DNA from: Bacteroidia bacterium
GTDB taxonomy: Bacteria; Bacteroidota; Bacteroidia; M30B66
DNA: 64,000 nucleotides
Reading direction: 5' to 3'
NCBI GenBank assembly: GCA_019695235.1
Contig: JAIBAI010000002.1
Location: 57,685 to 121,684, forward strand
Both the position numbers and the translations under genes were made by a program. The notes beneath the pieces were generated by a model. That model did no database searches and was not told where the DNA came from. It saw only the letters and a program-made list of their open reading frames with translations. Of the stretch, positions 45,772 through 54,922 are shown one piece after another (position 1 is the stretch's first letter; each line of letters begins with the position of its first letter).

Positions 45772-46859
45772 CCCTGATAGTCAATGATATGTTCCCAGTT
45801 TACAGGTGCAAAAGCTTCTACAGATTTTACCAGCCTGCTTCCGTTAAGCAATTCAAGGTAACGGGGGTGCAAGCCCGGTTCTGTGTCGGCACAACGGAAG
45901 ACCTGGAAGTCTTCTTTTTGAAGGATGCTGCCTGCTTCAAGTGTCTTGTTGAAATAGATACCCAGCCGGGTTCTGGTATAAAATGCCTGCTCCGCCGGAA
46001 CCAGTCCGTTTTTGGGTGAACCTTTCATGATTTCGTACCGGGCGTCGTGAAGTATAGCATCGGCATAAGCAGCATCAGATGATACCTTGCGGATTTGCTG
46101 CACCATCAATTTTAATTCATCCGGCTGAAGGGCAAAGAAATGGTCAGGCCCTTCCATGGTACGGTCGAGTGTGAAGTGCTTTTCTATAATCTCTGCCCCC
46201 AATGCAACAGCAAGGCCCGGAGCCATAGCGGCATCCAATGAATGGTCAGAAAAACCAACCCTGTATGGGAAGGCTTGTTGCAGGAAGGTGATAGAAGAAA
46301 GGTTGAGTTGTTCAGGCGGACAAGGATACGCAGAGATACAGTGAAGGATGCCTGTTAAAACATCCGGCAAACTGCGAACTGCCTCGTCTATCTGCCCCAG
46401 GGTATGCCTTCCGGTACTCAAAATTACCGGTACCTTACCCTGATTCATTGCTTTTAGCAGCGGGATGTGTGAAATGGTAAATGAGGGTATTTTATAGAAA
46501 TCAAATGGCAGTTGGCGCATCATCTCTAATGCAATAAACCCATCGCCAGAGCAGCCTGTTTCAAGGCCAAGCCCGTGAGCATATTCGTTCATCTGCTGAA
46601 GAAACTCAAGGCCTATCTCATTTTTACGAATCAGTTCATCAATAAAAACATCACCATATAAATCTCCAAATCTTGTTTTTGGTGGATAGGCTTCTGCAGC
46701 AAAAGGCAGTTGAAATTTAATTGCATTGCAGCCCGCCTCTTTAGCTACATCTATGTGTTGCCTTGCAATATCAAGACTGCCGTTATGGTTTGAGCCCAGC
46801 TCTGCAATAACATATACCTCTGAAGGCTGGCCGGGTGATTTAGGTGAATTTTTCTGCAT
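45768..46859 (-). CDS. pseI: Pseudaminic acid synthase (NeuB/PseI family)
   Basis: This 363-residue enzyme condenses a 6-deoxy-2,4-diacetamido hexose with phosphoenolpyruvate to form a nonulosonic acid. The NeuB TIM-barrel motifs are VIAELGSNHNGS, GFSDHS and EKHFTLDRTMEGPDHFFAL, and the C-terminal SAF (antifreeze-like) domain is present (TRTRLGIYFNKTLEAGSIL). The gene overlaps pseG by 20 bases. The assignment to pseudaminic rather than legionaminic acid rests on the adjacent PseB, PseC and PseG genes. Confidence 0.87.
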   Translation of the reverse strand: MQKNSPKSPGQPSEVYVIAELGSNHNGSLDIARQHIDVAKEAGCNAIKFQLPFAAEAYPPKTRFGDLYGDVFIDELIRKNEIGLEFLQQMNEYAHGLGLETGCSGDGFIALEMMRQLPFDFYKIPSFTISHIPLLKAMNQGKVPVILSTGRHTLGQIDEAVRSLPDVLTGILHCISAYPCPPEQLNLSSITFLQQAFPYRVGFSDHSLDAAMAPGLAVALGAEIIEKHFTLDRTMEGPDHFFALQPDELKLMVQQIRKVSSDAAYADAILHDARYEIMKGSPKNGLVPAEQAFYTRTRLGIYFNKTLEAGSILQKEDFQVFRCADTEPGLHPRYLELLNGSRLVKSVEAFAPVNWEHIIDYQG

Positions 46860-47847
46860 AATAGCCCATGATTAGCGCTGCAAGTCTTTGACCTGACTGG
46901 CCGTCAAAAACCTTGCGTTGCTTTTCGACAAAGCTACTAAAATACAGGCTTGCCTGCTCAGGAGGGGCACTAATACACCTATTAACTTCCATGGCGGTAT
47001 AGGGCAATGCAAGGGCTTGTTCAAGCATGCCAGTGTATATAATCTTTTGATTGTCAACTGTTTGTAAAATATATAAGGGCATTCCGATACAAGCCATCTC
47101 ACATGATATGGTACTTGCAGAAGTTATGGCAAGGGTACAGGCTGATGCAATGCGAATGATTTCTTCAGCGCTGAGGTTCGAATAGGTGCTGATATGCTCA
47201 TCATTTCTAAACCTTTCATGCAACATTGAACCTGCGCCGGTTAAGATATGAAGGGGCAATGGTTCAGAGGCTTGTTCAATGCTTTGAATTGTGATAAGCA
47301 ACAAGTCGTCAGTAAGCCCTCCGCCAAAGCAAATGAAAATCTGGCGTTTTGCAGTGAAGGTTCTTTTGATTTTTGCTGCCTCTAAAAAAGGTTTGCGCAA
47401 AATGGCAAAGGAGGCTCCCAGTGCCAGCTTGTTTATACGGTGGCTACTAAAATCAATGTTTTCGGCACCAAGGGCATGGTTAATTACAATATCTGCATGA
47501 TAGGTATGTGTTTGTATATCATCAATCATTACCAGGAGGTGCTTCCGGGCTTTGATAGCATCCATGTATGCAGTATCGAACTGGTAGCCATCTGCAATGA
47601 TTATCGAAGGGCTTTCTAAAAAATTCAATTCATCTGCTGACACAGGTTGATCAGGGTCTCCGGCGAGCTTTATTAGCTCAAAGCCTGAATTACGCAAGGC
47701 TTCATCTATTACGGCATCTTTACTACGGCTTACAAATGAAATCCTGAACTTATCGTGCAACATGGCACCCAGCGCAAGTAAACGATATATATGTCCGTAT
47801 CCGGATACCTTGCTCCCGTCGGCCCTCAGGTATATCGTTGCAGGCAT
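46840..47847 (-). CDS. pseG: UDP-2,4-diacetamido-2,4,6-trideoxy-altropyranose hydrolase (PseG)
   Basis: This 335-residue GT-B-fold enzyme removes UDP from the altrose intermediate of pseudaminic acid synthesis. It begins YLRADGSKVSGYGHIYRLLALG, the PseG/SpsG pattern with the catalytic His in GYGH. Other family segments are IADGYQFDTAYM and CFGGG (sugar-nucleotide site). The gene is followed by pseI (20-base overlap) and preceded by pseC (3-base gap), so the order PseC-PseG-PseI matches the biochemical order. Confidence 0.88.
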   Translation of the reverse strand: MPATIYLRADGSKVSGYGHIYRLLALGAMLHDKFRISFVSRSKDAVIDEALRNSGFELIKLAGDPDQPVSADELNFLESPSIIIADGYQFDTAYMDAIKARKHLLVMIDDIQTHTYHADIVINHALGAENIDFSSHRINKLALGASFAILRKPFLEAAKIKRTFTAKRQIFICFGGGLTDDLLLITIQSIEQASEPLPLHILTGAGSMLHERFRNDEHISTYSNLSAEEIIRIASACTLAITSASTISCEMACIGMPLYILQTVDNQKIIYTGMLEQALALPYTAMEVNRCISAPPEQASLYFSSFVEKQRKVFDGQSGQRLAALIMGYYAEKFT

Positions 47848-47850
47848 GGT

Positions 47851-49020
47851 TTAATTGCCGGAAAAAAATTGCAAGACCGATTCTATGACGTAGCTTTGTT
47901 GTTCTTCTGTAAGCGAAGGGTACATCGGTAAACTCAGGCAACGCTTGTAATAGGCTTCTGCTACCGGAAAATCTCCGGGTTTCCAGCCTAATTGCTGATA
48001 ATAAGGCTGCAAATGCACCGGAATATAATGCACCTGACAGAAGATTTGTTTTTCACGCAAGGCATCATACAAAGCTTTACGATTATCGGCTTGAATTACG
48101 TACAGATGCCAGCCATGTTGTACACCTGTGGAGAGCGCCGGGCTGAGTATAGGTAAGTGCTGAAAAGCATATTGATAGCGTTCAGCGATTCTTTGCCTTT
48201 GTGCCAGACCGGCATCTGCACGTTTAAGTTGGCTGTTTGCCAGTGCAGCCTGAAAGTCGGTAATACGGTAATTAAAACCCAGCTCCTGCATTTCGTAGTA
48301 CCAGCCACCCTGTTCAACCTGTTCAGGATTGTTTTGAAACAATGCGGCATCTTTGGTGATTCCATGGGTGCGCAGCAGTACCAGTTGTTTGTACAATGCT
48401 TCGTTATTAGTGGTAATCATACCTCCTTCACCGGCAGCGATATGTTTTACCGGATGGAATGAAAAGATGCTCAAATCAGCATAATGCCCATCGCCACAAT
48501 GTACAGTTTCGTTGCGGGTATTTTTAAACGAAGCACCCGGCGCATGACAGGCATCTTCGATAATCCAGCATCCAAATTCATCGGCAAGGGCACGGAAGGC
48601 TTCCATGTTCACGGGCAATCCGGCAAAGTCAACCGGGATGATACCACTGAAAAAACCTTTGGGTTTTGATGCGAGCAGGGCTCTTGTTTTTTCAAGGCTA
48701 AGGGTATAACTGTCGGGGTCAATATCGGCAAACCAGACCTCTCCGCCGCAGTACAACACACAGTTGGTAGATGCTGCAAAGGTAATGGGGGTACTGATGA
48801 CCCTTGTACCGGGTTTAACGCCCAGCGCAAGAGCTGCCAGATGCAGGGCAGTTGTACCATTCGACACAGCAAGGGCAAATTTTGCCCCCACATAACATGC
48901 AAAAGCCTGCTCAAACTGTGCAATCGAAGGCCCCTGCGTAAGGAAATCGCCCCGAAGCACCTCTGAAACAGCCTGAATATCTTCTTCTGTAATATGTTGG
49001 CGACCATAAGGGATATTCAT
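47851..49020 (-). CDS. pseC: UDP-4-amino-4,6-dideoxy-AltNAc transaminase (PseC)
   Basis: This 389-residue DegT-type PLP aminotransferase adds the 4-amino group in the second step of pseudaminic acid synthesis. The start YGRQHITEEDIQAVSEVLRG and the nearby GPSIAQFEQAF are strongly PseC-like. Other signatures are SNGTTALHLAALALG and IEDACHAPGASFK, with the PLP lysine in SFHPVKHIAAGEGGMI. It acts on the product of PseB, encoded a few genes upstream on the same strand. Confidence 0.92.
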   Translation of the reverse strand: MNIPYGRQHITEEDIQAVSEVLRGDFLTQGPSIAQFEQAFACYVGAKFALAVSNGTTALHLAALALGVKPGTRVISTPITFAASTNCVLYCGGEVWFADIDPDSYTLSLEKTRALLASKPKGFFSGIIPVDFAGLPVNMEAFRALADEFGCWIIEDACHAPGASFKNTRNETVHCGDGHYADLSIFSFHPVKHIAAGEGGMITTNNEALYKQLVLLRTHGITKDAALFQNNPEQVEQGGWYYEMQELGFNYRITDFQAALANSQLKRADAGLAQRQRIAERYQYAFQHLPILSPALSTGVQHGWHLYVIQADNRKALYDALREKQIFCQVHYIPVHLQPYYQQLGWKPGDFPVAEAYYKRCLSLPMYPSLTEEQQSYVIESVLQFFSGN

Positions 49021-49044
49021 GAGGGCGTTGATTGAATTTAATGA

Positions 49045-51141
49045 TTAAATATACTTTCTAAAAACAGCTTTAGCTGGTTCTCCGACTAGCATCTTCTCAA
49101 AGCCTCTATCTAAGGCACGCTTATAGGTGTCAAGGGCTTGATCAAAGGCTTTGGCAAAATAATAAATATCTTCTTCTTTATGAGAGTAACTAGGAACAAA
49201 GATGCCCTGAAATAGAACACCCATGCTAAGCATTTCCTGCATAAGTAAAGTTCTGAACCCTTGCGAGGGTGCAAGATTGTTGTCTAAAAAAACAAATACA
49301 GGCATCCATTCACAAGGAACAACCTGGATGTGTTTTTCCAATGATTTTTGCTGAATAATATGGTTTGATATATCAATCACAAGCTTACCAATGCGATGAA
49401 GGTGTTTGACAACATTGTTTTTTTTATAGAAATCAATTGTAGCAAGTGCTGCCGCAATCGTATGTGTTTCACCTCCGTGCGTAGATGAAATTAAAAACAC
49501 TTTTTCTGCACCTTTTATAGTAATTGACCCTTGCTCCATCACCTCTTTTGTTCCAGTGAGAGCGCAAAAAGAAAAGCCGTTAGCGATACCTTTACCCCAT
49601 GTGGCCATGTCTGGTTTTAAATTGTATTTCGTAATGGAGCCGGGGAAATCTGTTTTGAAGCCGGTGATCATCTCATCTAGGATAAATAAGGCCCCGTTCT
49701 GATGAGTCAGCTCTATGGCTTCTTTTAAGAATTGCTCTGGTGATGAACCGCAGGTACATCCATGGCCGCAATGATTCTTTTCAGGCTCAGTAATAACACA
49801 AGCAATTTGCCCCGGATAGGTCTCAAACAAAGCTTTTAATGATGCAATATCGCATGATTTAAAGGTAACAGAAAGGTTACTTATTTCATCAGGAACTCCT
49901 TTATTGCATACGGTCTTACCAATAAACCAATCATCATAACTGTAAAATGGATGGTCTCCGGGGAAGGCAACCAATTTTCGCCCGGTCTTTGCTCTTGCTA
50001 ATTTAACAGCTGCCGTAGTGACTGTTGAACCATTCTTCGCAAACTTAATCATATCGTGCCCCGGTACGAGTGAAAGAAAGGCTTCTGCCATCTCCTTTTC
50101 TAAAAGCGAAGGGCGTTGAAAGTTTACCCCATTTTCCAGTTCAACTTTTGTGCGTTCTATAATTGGTTCAAATGCATGGCCGAGCGTAACAGCCGTCAAA
50201 CTCATTGAACAGTCAAGATATTGATTGCCATCAATATCCCATAAATAGGCACCCTTTCCTTTTTCAATTGCTGCCGGAGCCCTTTCCGGGAACTGGTCGT
50301 CACCTTTAGAATAGGTATGTGCTCCACCCGGTATCAATTTGTGAATTTCTGAGCGGTATTCATCTGATTTACTAAAGTTGCTAATTGAACGCAACTTGAT
50401 TTCTTCAAAAAGGCCTTTCAAGGCACCTGCATTTCTCATAATGTGTTGATTGATTGAAGCAAGTTGTGGCGAGCTCAAAACGGCATTGGCGTAGATAAGC
50501 CATGACTGTTCAGCACCAAATGTATCAATTAAATTTTTAATAAGTTCAAAGTCGTTTGGCTCATCAACAGTAAGGCGAAGCAACCTGTATTTTTCCCAAC
50601 TTACTGGGTAATTTATTTGATTTGTTGATGCATGCTTCCTCTGGATGTATCGGGTTACATGTTCAAGATCTCCTTTGCTTGTTGCATGCTTCCATGCTTC
50701 TTCAAGTGCTTCAAATGTAAATACTTCTGTGTCAAGTCCATCAGGCAGTGAGTCACCGGCTGAACTGTAAAAGTAATTCAAGCGGTTCGCTATACAGAAT
50801 TTTACAGCCAAATCAATGATTTCAGCATCTATTAAGGGGCAATCAGATGTAATTCTAACAACATAGTCAGGTCGTTCTCCGTTTAGGCTTTTATAGAAGC
50901 GGTCAAGTACGTTATCAGTGCTGCCTTGGTAAACTGGAATTTTGAGCTTATTACCAATAGAAACAATTGCTTCCGAATTAGGTTCGTTGGTGGTAGCCAG
51001 TATCCATGAATCTACACTTCTGGCTTTTTGTGCCCGAGTCAAATGATGCTCTAAAAGCGACTTCCCACCCACTTTTAATAATACCTTCCCCGGCAACCGT
51101 GAAGATCCTATTCGGGCTTGTGTAATTCCTACTACTTTCAT
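49045..51141 (-). CDS. Fusion of SpsF/PseF-type cytidylyltransferase and class III aminotransferase-fold (GSA-like) domain
   Basis: This 698-residue protein has two domains. Residues 1-240 form a CTP-dependent cytidylyltransferase of the SpsF type (ITQARIGSSRLPGKVLLKVG, VVRITSDCPLIDAE), expected to activate the nonulosonic acid as its CMP sugar. Residues of about 260-690 form a PLP fold related to glutamate-1-semialdehyde aminomutase (YLWDIDGNQYLDCSMSL, FILDEMITGFK, with Lys in ATWGKGIANGFSF). A cysteine-rich motif (CGHGCTC) sits before the PLP aspartate segment. The gene overlaps the aldo-keto reductase gene by 4 bases. No separate PseF gene is in the window, so the first half probably fills that step; the second half is of unknown substrate. 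Confidence 0.87.
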   Translation of the reverse strand: MKVVGITQARIGSSRLPGKVLLKVGGKSLLEHHLTRAQKARSVDSWILATTNEPNSEAIVSIGNKLKIPVYQGSTDNVLDRFYKSLNGERPDYVVRITSDCPLIDAEIIDLAVKFCIANRLNYFYSSAGDSLPDGLDTEVFTFEALEEAWKHATSKGDLEHVTRYIQRKHASTNQINYPVSWEKYRLLRLTVDEPNDFELIKNLIDTFGAEQSWLIYANAVLSSPQLASINQHIMRNAGALKGLFEEIKLRSISNFSKSDEYRSEIHKLIPGGAHTYSKGDDQFPERAPAAIEKGKGAYLWDIDGNQYLDCSMSLTAVTLGHAFEPIIERTKVELENGVNFQRPSLLEKEMAEAFLSLVPGHDMIKFAKNGSTVTTAAVKLARAKTGRKLVAFPGDHPFYSYDDWFIGKTVCNKGVPDEISNLSVTFKSCDIASLKALFETYPGQIACVITEPEKNHCGHGCTCGSSPEQFLKEAIELTHQNGALFILDEMITGFKTDFPGSITKYNLKPDMATWGKGIANGFSFCALTGTKEVMEQGSITIKGAEKVFLISSTHGGETHTIAAALATIDFYKKNNVVKHLHRIGKLVIDISNHIIQQKSLEKHIQVVPCEWMPVFVFLDNNLAPSQGFRTLLMQEMLSMGVLFQGIFVPSYSHKEEDIYYFAKAFDQALDTYKRALDRGFEKMLVGEPAKAVFRKYI

Positions 51142-51998
51142 TTCCAGTTAGCAGGTATAAGTAATTCCGGATGCTTGCAGTTCAACTGAAGCACAGCACT
51201 GAAAATATCATCTTTTCCAGTATCCCAGCTGTCAATGGCTTGCAAATTCATCTGCAACTGAGAAACTTTTTCTACCCCAATAACTACTTTGTCAAAATAT
51301 GGATTCTGAACTACAAAATTTAATGCCAAAGCGGCCATTGAAACATTGTGCCTTTGTGCAAGTTCATTAAGCTGTGCCAGGTCTGTCTCAATAGGCCGTA
51401 GCTGTAACGGTAACCTGAAGGCTTCCATAAAGTATAGCCCCTGTAAAAATACCGACCGCACATGGATTTCGGTTCCCATGGCTTTAAGTTTATTCAGACT
51501 TCTACTAAATCTACGGTCAAGCAGATTGTATGGAATCTGTACAATATCAGGCTCATAGCCTTTTTTTTGAAGCAAATCTAATTGCTCTGGGTAGTAGAGA
51601 GAGTACCCTTTTTTCAGTATAAGTCCTGCATCTTGCAAGCGGCATAACTCAAACCATAACCCTTCTTGCTTTAACAACTGATTGGCGTCATGCGCCATAA
51701 AACCATACAAACGATCTATATTCAAACGTAGCAACGATTTCTTAAGGTCATTGGCTAATGAGTTGAAATTACTTGCTGCAGGAAATTTACTAATAACGTT
51801 TGAATTAGGCTGCAAATAGGCACTGATGCATTCTTCGGCATTTCCGTATGCAATAGCAGTGTCAAATGTGTTGATCTCGTTCGCATTTGCAAGCGCAAAT
51901 ATCAACTCTAATTCCTGAGTGCCTGGTATGCCAGAGGTATTGTTGATTCCATACGGAATTCCAAATTGAACTGTACCTAAAGCAAGCTTACTTCCCAT
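51138..51998 (-). CDS. Aldo/keto reductase in the nonulosonate cluster
   Basis: This 286-residue protein has the aldo/keto reductase TIM barrel. It begins ALGTVQFGIPYGINN, followed by TFDTAIAYGNAEECI (catalytic Asp and Tyr) and a later MAHDAN segment where the catalytic His usually lies. It would use NAD(P)H on a carbonyl substrate. It is coupled to the fusion gene downstream (4-base overlap) and overlaps the GNAT gene upstream by 11 bases. AKR genes beside SpsF-GSA-type genes are a recurring arrangement in nonulosonate loci, but the reaction is not known. Confidence 0.85.
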   Translation of the reverse strand: MGSKLALGTVQFGIPYGINNTSGIPGTQELELIFALANANEINTFDTAIAYGNAEECISAYLQPNSNVISKFPAASNFNSLANDLKKSLLRLNIDRLYGFMAHDANQLLKQEGLWFELCRLQDAGLILKKGYSLYYPEQLDLLQKKGYEPDIVQIPYNLLDRRFSRSLNKLKAMGTEIHVRSVFLQGLYFMEAFRLPLQLRPIETDLAQLNELAQRHNVSMAALALNFVVQNPYFDKVVIGVEKVSQLQMNLQAIDSWDTGKDDIFSAVLQLNCKHPELLIPANWK

Positions 51999-52530
51999 GA
52001 AGAAATGCAGTGTTGAAAACAGCCATTCTTAGCGCATCACAAAGCTTACCGTTATAAAAGCCATGTTCTTTAAGGTCACCCTCCGTTTGAAAGCCAAGTT
52101 TCTTATACAACTTCACCGCATTATTGTTATCTTTAATAACCTCCAATGTGATTTTTCGTAGGCCTAACTCTTGAAAACAGTACTTTAGAATCCCAATTGT
52201 AGCTTCTGCGGCATACCCTTTACCCCAAGTGTTGCGGTCTCCAATTAAGATTCCATATTCACCTGTACCGTGGCGCTTTGAAATAGGATCAATTTTAATA
52301 TTCCCAATATGCTTCCCGTTTTCTTTTAAAGTAATTGCCCAAAAAAGTACTTTCTTTTCTATGCATTGTTTCACGTATTCCTGTAGGTCCAACATCGTGT
52401 AATTGCCTCCAGATTCAAGATAAATACAAACTTCCGGATCGTTTAGCCAAGCAAGATATTCCTCACTAATGAACGATTTGTTTATTGGCGTTAAAACCAA
52501 TCGTTCAGTTTCGATAGAAGGGTAAGACAT
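51988..52530 (-). CDS. GNAT acetyltransferase, probable PseH
   Basis: This 180-residue GNAT enzyme of the RimJ/RimL-like type begins IETERLVLTPINKSFISEEYLAWLNDPEV. It has the acetyl-CoA loop NTWGKGYAAEATIGILKYCF and ends with LYKKLGFQTEGDLKEHGFYNG. In the pathway, PseH acetylates the 4-amino group of the PseC product. Its place 19 bases after pseB and before the rest of the cluster makes that role likely. Sequence alone does not prove the substrate, so the symbol is withheld. Confidence 0.82.
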   Translation of the reverse strand: MSYPSIETERLVLTPINKSFISEEYLAWLNDPEVCIYLESGGNYTMLDLQEYVKQCIEKKVLFWAITLKENGKHIGNIKIDPISKRHGTGEYGILIGDRNTWGKGYAAEATIGILKYCFQELGLRKITLEVIKDNNNAVKLYKKLGFQTEGDLKEHGFYNGKLCDALRMAVFNTAFLHGK

Positions 52531-52549
52531 GTGCTCTTTAGTATATTAA

Positions 52550-53560
52550 TTAATTCTTAGGGCTTACAGACACGAATCTTTCAAACAGCGCCTGCAATTG
52601 TTCTACACTCAGCCATTCGGTATTGGTGCCTGAGTTGTAGCAAAAGCCTGGTTCGACCATTTTACCGCCCTGTTCTTCATAGTGTTTCTGAACAGCAGGG
52701 CTGCCCTGAGGAAGTATAGCGTAGTACTTGTCTAAGTCAATGGTGTTGTATGAGTCAGAGGCGGTAATCATTTCTTCATGGAGTTTCTCACCGGGTCGTA
52801 CGCCAACAATTTCAATTTTCGCATCCGGCGCAACGGCTTTGGCTACATCTAAAATCCGGTAGGAAGGGATTTTGGGTACAAATATTTCTCCGCCAATTGC
52901 ATTTTCAACGGCATACAACACCATTTCAACGCCTTCTTCAAGTGAGATATTGAAGCGTGTCATGCCCGGATCGGTTACCGGAAGCGTTCCGCTTGCTTTC
53001 ATCTTTTGGAAGAAAGGAATTACAGAGCCACGAGAGCCCATGACATTGCCATAACGCACCACCGAAAAGCGCACATTGTGCCTGCCTTTGATGTTGTTTG
53101 CCGTTACAAAAAGCTTGTCAGAACACAGCTTGGTGGCACCGTAAAGGTTTATCGGAGCGGCTGCCTTATCGGTTGAAAGTGCTACTACCGTTGATACAGA
53201 GGTTTCAAGAACGGCATCAATGATATTTTGGGCCCCCAGCACATTGGTTTTGATAAACTCGAAGGGGTTGTACTCAGCGGCAGGTACTTGTTTAAGAGCC
53301 GCAGCATGAATTACCACGTCAATACCTTCAAGTGCCCTTTTGAGTCTTGGCTGGTCGCGTACATCACCCAAGAAGAAACGTATCATCGGAAATTTCTTTT
53401 CAGGATAATCCTGACGCATATCGAATTGTTTTAATTCATCACGCGAAAAAATCACCAGGCGTTTTACATCCGGGTAGCGTTTGAGAATAATTTCAACAAG
53501 TTTCTTGCCAAGTGAACCGGTTCCTCCGGTAATAAGAATACTTTTCTGATTCAGGGCCAT
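52550..53560 (-). CDS. pseB: UDP-GlcNAc 4,6-dehydratase (inverting, PseB)
   Basis: This 336-residue short-chain dehydrogenase/reductase performs the first step of pseudaminic acid synthesis, dehydrating UDP-GlcNAc and inverting C5. The NAD(P)-binding motif is TGGTGSLGKK (11-20). STDKAAAPINLYGATKLCSDKLF (catalytic Asp, Lys and the YxxxK-like pair) and RFSVVRYGNVMGSRGSVIPFF are diagnostic for PseB/FlaA1-type soluble enzymes. There are no membrane helices, unlike the CapD/PglF type. The cluster proceeds downstream in pathway order. Confidence 0.94.
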   Translation of the reverse strand: MALNQKSILITGGTGSLGKKLVEIILKRYPDVKRLVIFSRDELKQFDMRQDYPEKKFPMIRFFLGDVRDQPRLKRALEGIDVVIHAAALKQVPAAEYNPFEFIKTNVLGAQNIIDAVLETSVSTVVALSTDKAAAPINLYGATKLCSDKLFVTANNIKGRHNVRFSVVRYGNVMGSRGSVIPFFQKMKASGTLPVTDPGMTRFNISLEEGVEMVLYAVENAIGGEIFVPKIPSYRILDVAKAVAPDAKIEIVGVRPGEKLHEEMITASDSYNTIDLDKYYAILPQGSPAVQKHYEEQGGKMVEPGFCYNSGTNTEWLSVEQLQALFERFVSVSPKN

Positions 53561-53638
53561 TCGTGTTTAATTACTAAAACCTTCTTTGCCTTGACTAACA
53601 GGGCAAAAGAGAGGCCGAATATACATAAAATTTGTTGG

Positions 53639-54922
53639 CTATCGCATGGTAAATGAGGCGGGCAGATTGAAATAGCCGCTTGCATAAAGCCGGCTGTTTT
53701 CTTCCGGCATATTCACAACAATGGGAGGCAGCAGGTTATCGGCAACGTCGTAGGCTGTTTCCTGACTTTCATACCCTAACCAGTAATAGGTTTCGTACAC
53801 GCCCGGGTTGAGGTTGAACTGCGGTATTTCAATGTCGAACATAAAAGGCACCCCCACCGGAATTGCATGATGAGGTACGGTGAAAATAGGGGTCTTAGTT
53901 ACAATCTCACGGGTACGGCCTGAACGAAATGCTACTGTAGCCCAAAGTGTATCTACGGGTTCATTTTTTATGGCTTCAATCCGGAAAATAATTTTCTCAT
54001 TGGGTAAAAATTCGGCATCTGTTTTACCTTCACTGTTGATGGTTTCGATTCTTGTAAAACGCACCTTACCATTGCCCCTCCTGAGCTCCGGGTCGTCAAG
54101 TCCTGCTCCGGTAGAGATATTGCTGAGCATATTGTTACGCACATAAGCCCTGATAACGCTCTCTGTTGAGCCATCCAATACCACCTGACCCTTGTTAAGG
54201 TAAAGCGCCCTCGTGCAGAGGTCGCTCACCGCACCCATGTTATGGCTTACAAAAATCACGGTTCGCCCTTCACCAGCCACATCTTTCATTTTACCCAGGC
54301 AACGTGCCTGAAATTCGGCATCACCTACGGCGAGCACCTCATCTACAATCAGAATATCGGGGTTCAGGTGGGCAGAAACCGCAAAGGCCAGGCGAATGTA
54401 CATGCCTGATGAATAGCGTTTTACGGGTGTATCAACGTAACGTTGTACCCCTGCAAAATCAATAATTGCATCGAGATTTGCCTTTATTTCAGCTTTGCGC
54501 ATCCCCAGAATGGCACCGTTGAGGAAAATATTTTCCCGCCCGGTAAGGTCAGGATGAAAGCCTGTACCCACTTCGAGCAGGCTTGCCACTTTGCCCCTGA
54601 TTTTTATTTCGCCTTTGGTAGGTGCGGTAGTGCGTGAAAGAATCTTCAAAAGTGTTGATTTCCCTGCACCATTGCGGCCAACAATACCTAAAATTTCTCC
54701 CTGGTTGACTTCGAAATTGATGTCTTTTAAAGCCCAAACGTAGTCGGAACGCTGTGCCGTGCCCTGCCGGTCATTGGTTTCAGCATCAGCCAAAAACGGA
54801 TTTTCTTTGCCTCTCAAACGGTAATACGCCGAACGAATATCTTCGGTAAGGGTGGAGGCGCCAACGTTTCCAAGCCGGAACATTTTTGAAATATGCGCTG
54901 CATGCATTACTACCTTTCCCAT
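53639..54922 (-). CDS. wzt: ABC transporter ATPase of a polysaccharide exporter (Wzt) with C-terminal binding domain
   Basis: This 427-residue ATPase powers export of a finished O-antigen or capsule. Walker A is GRNGAGKST (82-90), the ABC signature lies in RYSSGMYIRLAFA and Walker B in ILIVDEVLAVGDAEF. Residues of about 270-427 form a beta-rich extra domain similar to Wzt C-terminal domains, which recognise the modified non-reducing end of the glycan. I chose ATG 54922, giving a 1-base TGATG overlap with the permease gene, rather than a GTG one codon earlier. The three methyltransferases of this locus may supply the terminal mark it reads. Confidence 0.92.
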   Translation of the reverse strand: MGKVVMHAAHISKMFRLGNVGASTLTEDIRSAYYRLRGKENPFLADAETNDRQGTAQRSDYVWALKDINFEVNQGEILGIVGRNGAGKSTLLKILSRTTAPTKGEIKIRGKVASLLEVGTGFHPDLTGRENIFLNGAILGMRKAEIKANLDAIIDFAGVQRYVDTPVKRYSSGMYIRLAFAVSAHLNPDILIVDEVLAVGDAEFQARCLGKMKDVAGEGRTVIFVSHNMGAVSDLCTRALYLNKGQVVLDGSTESVIRAYVRNNMLSNISTGAGLDDPELRRGNGKVRFTRIETINSEGKTDAEFLPNEKIIFRIEAIKNEPVDTLWATVAFRSGRTREIVTKTPIFTVPHHAIPVGVPFMFDIEIPQFNLNPGVYETYYWLGYESQETAYDVADNLLPPIVVNMPEENSRLYASGYFNLPASFTMR

